DNA from: Acidimicrobiaceae bacterium
GTDB lineage: Bacteria; Actinomycetota; Acidimicrobiia; Acidimicrobiales; RAAP-2
Assembly: GCA_003151555.1 (NCBI GenBank)
Contig: PLXU01000029.1
Coordinates: forward strand, 1 to 8,450
Direction: 5' to 3'
DNA length: 8,450 bases
The notes under the pieces were generated by a model that ran no database searches, had not been told where the DNA came from, and saw only the letters and a program-made list of their open reading frames with translations. The position numbers and the translations under genes were made by a program. Shown piece by piece: positions 7,419-8,450 of the stretch. Each line of letters begins with the position of its first letter. The stretch's first letter is position 1.

Positions 7419-8450
7419 ATGCCGACCGACTTTGAAGCCACGAGCCTGCGCGACCTGCTGTGCGGGTCGGTCACGACCGCGCTCATCGGCCAGTCGGTCA
7501 CGATCTGCGGCTGGGTGGCCAAACGCCGCGAGCACGGCGAGCACTTGGCATTCCTGGACGTGCGCGACCGTTCGGGCATCCTGCAGGTGGTGGTCGACGG
7601 ATCGGTCGACGCGCGCAGCGAGTACGTGGTGCGCGTCACCGGCACGGTGTCGCACCGGCCCGAGGGAACGGTCAACGAACGTTTGGCGACCGGCGAAGTC
7701 GAACTGACCGACTGCAGCGTGGAGATATTGGCCAACGCCGAGGCGCCGCCCTTCCAGCTCGACGACCGCATCGACATCGACGAACAGGTGCGCCTGCGTC
7801 ACCGTTTTCTCGACCTGCGCCGTGACACCATGCAGCGCAACCTGCGACTGCGCGCGGTGGTCAACCGCGCGCTGCGTGCGGCCATGGACGAACAGGGTTT
7901 CTGCGAAGTCGAGACGCCGCTGCTGTGGGCGCCGACGCCGGAGGGCGCCCGGGAGTTCGTCGTGCCGTCGCGACTGCACCCCGGCGAGTTCTACGTGCTG
8001 CCCCAGAGTCCCCAGATCGCCAAGCAACTCTTGATGGTCGGCGGCTTCGATCGCTACTACCAGATCGCGCGCTGCATGCGTGACGAGGATCTGCGGGCCG
8101 ACCGACAGTTCGAGTTCACGCAACTCGACATGGAAGCGAGCTTCGTCACCCAGGACGACGTCATGGGATTCGTCTCACACGCGGTGCTCGACGCCGCCGA
8201 GGCGGCGACCGGGGTGCGTCCGGGCACCATTGGCTCAATGACGTGGGCGCAGGCGCTCGACCTCTACGGCACCGACAAGCCCGACCTGCGATTCGGGCTG
8301 GAGCTGACCGACCTGACCGAGTACTTCTCCGGCACGCCCTTCCGCGTGTTCCAGGCGCCGTACGTCGGTGCGGTGGTGCAGCCGGGCGGGGCGGCCACGC
8401 CACGGCGGGGCTTCGACGCGTGGCAGGAGTGGGCCAAGCAGCGCGGCGCC
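7419..8450 (+). CDS. aspS: aspartyl-tRNA synthetase (AspRS), 3'-truncated by the window edge
   Basis: AspRS is a class II synthetase that charges tRNA-Asp. The frame stays open from ATG 7419 to the window end: 344 residues of the ~590 usual for the bacterial type. The N-terminal OB-fold anticodon-binding domain (about 15-120) has GWVAKRREHGEHLAFLDVRD. Then come the linker RLRHRFLDLRR, motif 1 (FCEVETPLL), the PTPEGARE loop, the PQSPQIAKQLLMV stretch, and motif 2 with RDEDLRADRQ (Arg221 the ATP-binding arginine). The end enters the GAD insertion domain that marks bacterial AspRS. His39 in the REHG position is the residue type found in non-discriminating AspRS, which also charges tRNA-Asn. A GTG at 7413, two codons earlier, is an alternative start; only a weak purine stretch (AAAGAAG, 7402-7408) lies upstream. 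The motif-3 part is not in the window. Confidence 0.97.
   Translation, partial: MPTDFEATSLRDLLCGSVTTALIGQSVTICGWVAKRREHGEHLAFLDVRDRSGILQVVVDGSVDARSEYVVRVTGTVSHRPEGTVNERLATGEVELTDCSVEILANAEAPPFQLDDRIDIDEQVRLRHRFLDLRRDTMQRNLRLRAVVNRALRAAMDEQGFCEVETPLLWAPTPEGAREFVVPSRLHPGEFYVLPQSPQIAKQLLMVGGFDRYYQIARCMRDEDLRADRQFEFTQLDMEASFVTQDDVMGFVSHAVLDAAEAATGVRPGTIGSMTWAQALDLYGTDKPDLRFGLELTDLTEYFSGTPFRVFQAPYVGAVVQPGGAATPRRGFDAWQEWAKQRGA

Noticed and set aside
8240..8450. Very GC-rich third positions at the end of aspS, as a possible third break
   Set aside because: The preceding aspS sequence is already highly G/C-ending and the Leu codon mix (CTG with CTC) continues, so there is no step.

Overview
The window is a stretch of housekeeping genes, all on the + strand, from a GC-rich bacterium. 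I read it as an actinobacterium (Actinomycetota), possibly of the Acidimicrobiia. The reasons are the gene order ruvB - yajC - secD - secF - rel - hisS - aspS, the bifunctional long Rel protein, and the actinobacterial look of the AspRS and SecF motifs. The phylum call is fairly safe; the class call is inference.

Layout. Positions 1-842 hold the 3' part of ruvB (Holliday-junction branch-migration motor); its first ~55 codons lie outside the window. After a 55-base spacer with a strong ribosome binding site come yajC (898-1269), secD (1269-2792) and secF (2785-3900), the accessory membrane complex of the Sec translocon. The three genes overlap at their ends. Twenty bases later comes rel (3921-6131), the bifunctional (p)ppGpp synthetase/hydrolase. 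Its stop overlaps the TTG start of hisS (6128-7411, histidyl-tRNA synthetase). aspS (aspartyl-tRNA synthetase) starts at 7419 and runs off the right end after 344 codons. There is no gap over 60 bases after ruvB, and no convincing internal promoter or terminator. The block from yajC to aspS is probably one transcript, with ruvB possibly read through into it. It joins protein export, the stringent-response switch and two tRNA-charging enzymes; Rel senses uncharged tRNA, so sitting beside synthetases is functionally coherent.

The most notable observation is not a new gene system. It is a sharp change of codon usage inside ruvB near position 500. Codons ending in A or T jump from 7 of 166 before it to 39 of 114 after it, and leucine goes from 18 of 19 CTC to 5 of 16. 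The protein reads through without a break. The switch lies in the highly conserved GTPRIANRLLRR motif, which is where either homologous recombination or a chimeric metagenome join between two organisms would be expected. A weaker step occurs late in secD.

I found no mobile element, CRISPR array, RNA gene, phage or defence gene, and no sign of an undescribed system here.
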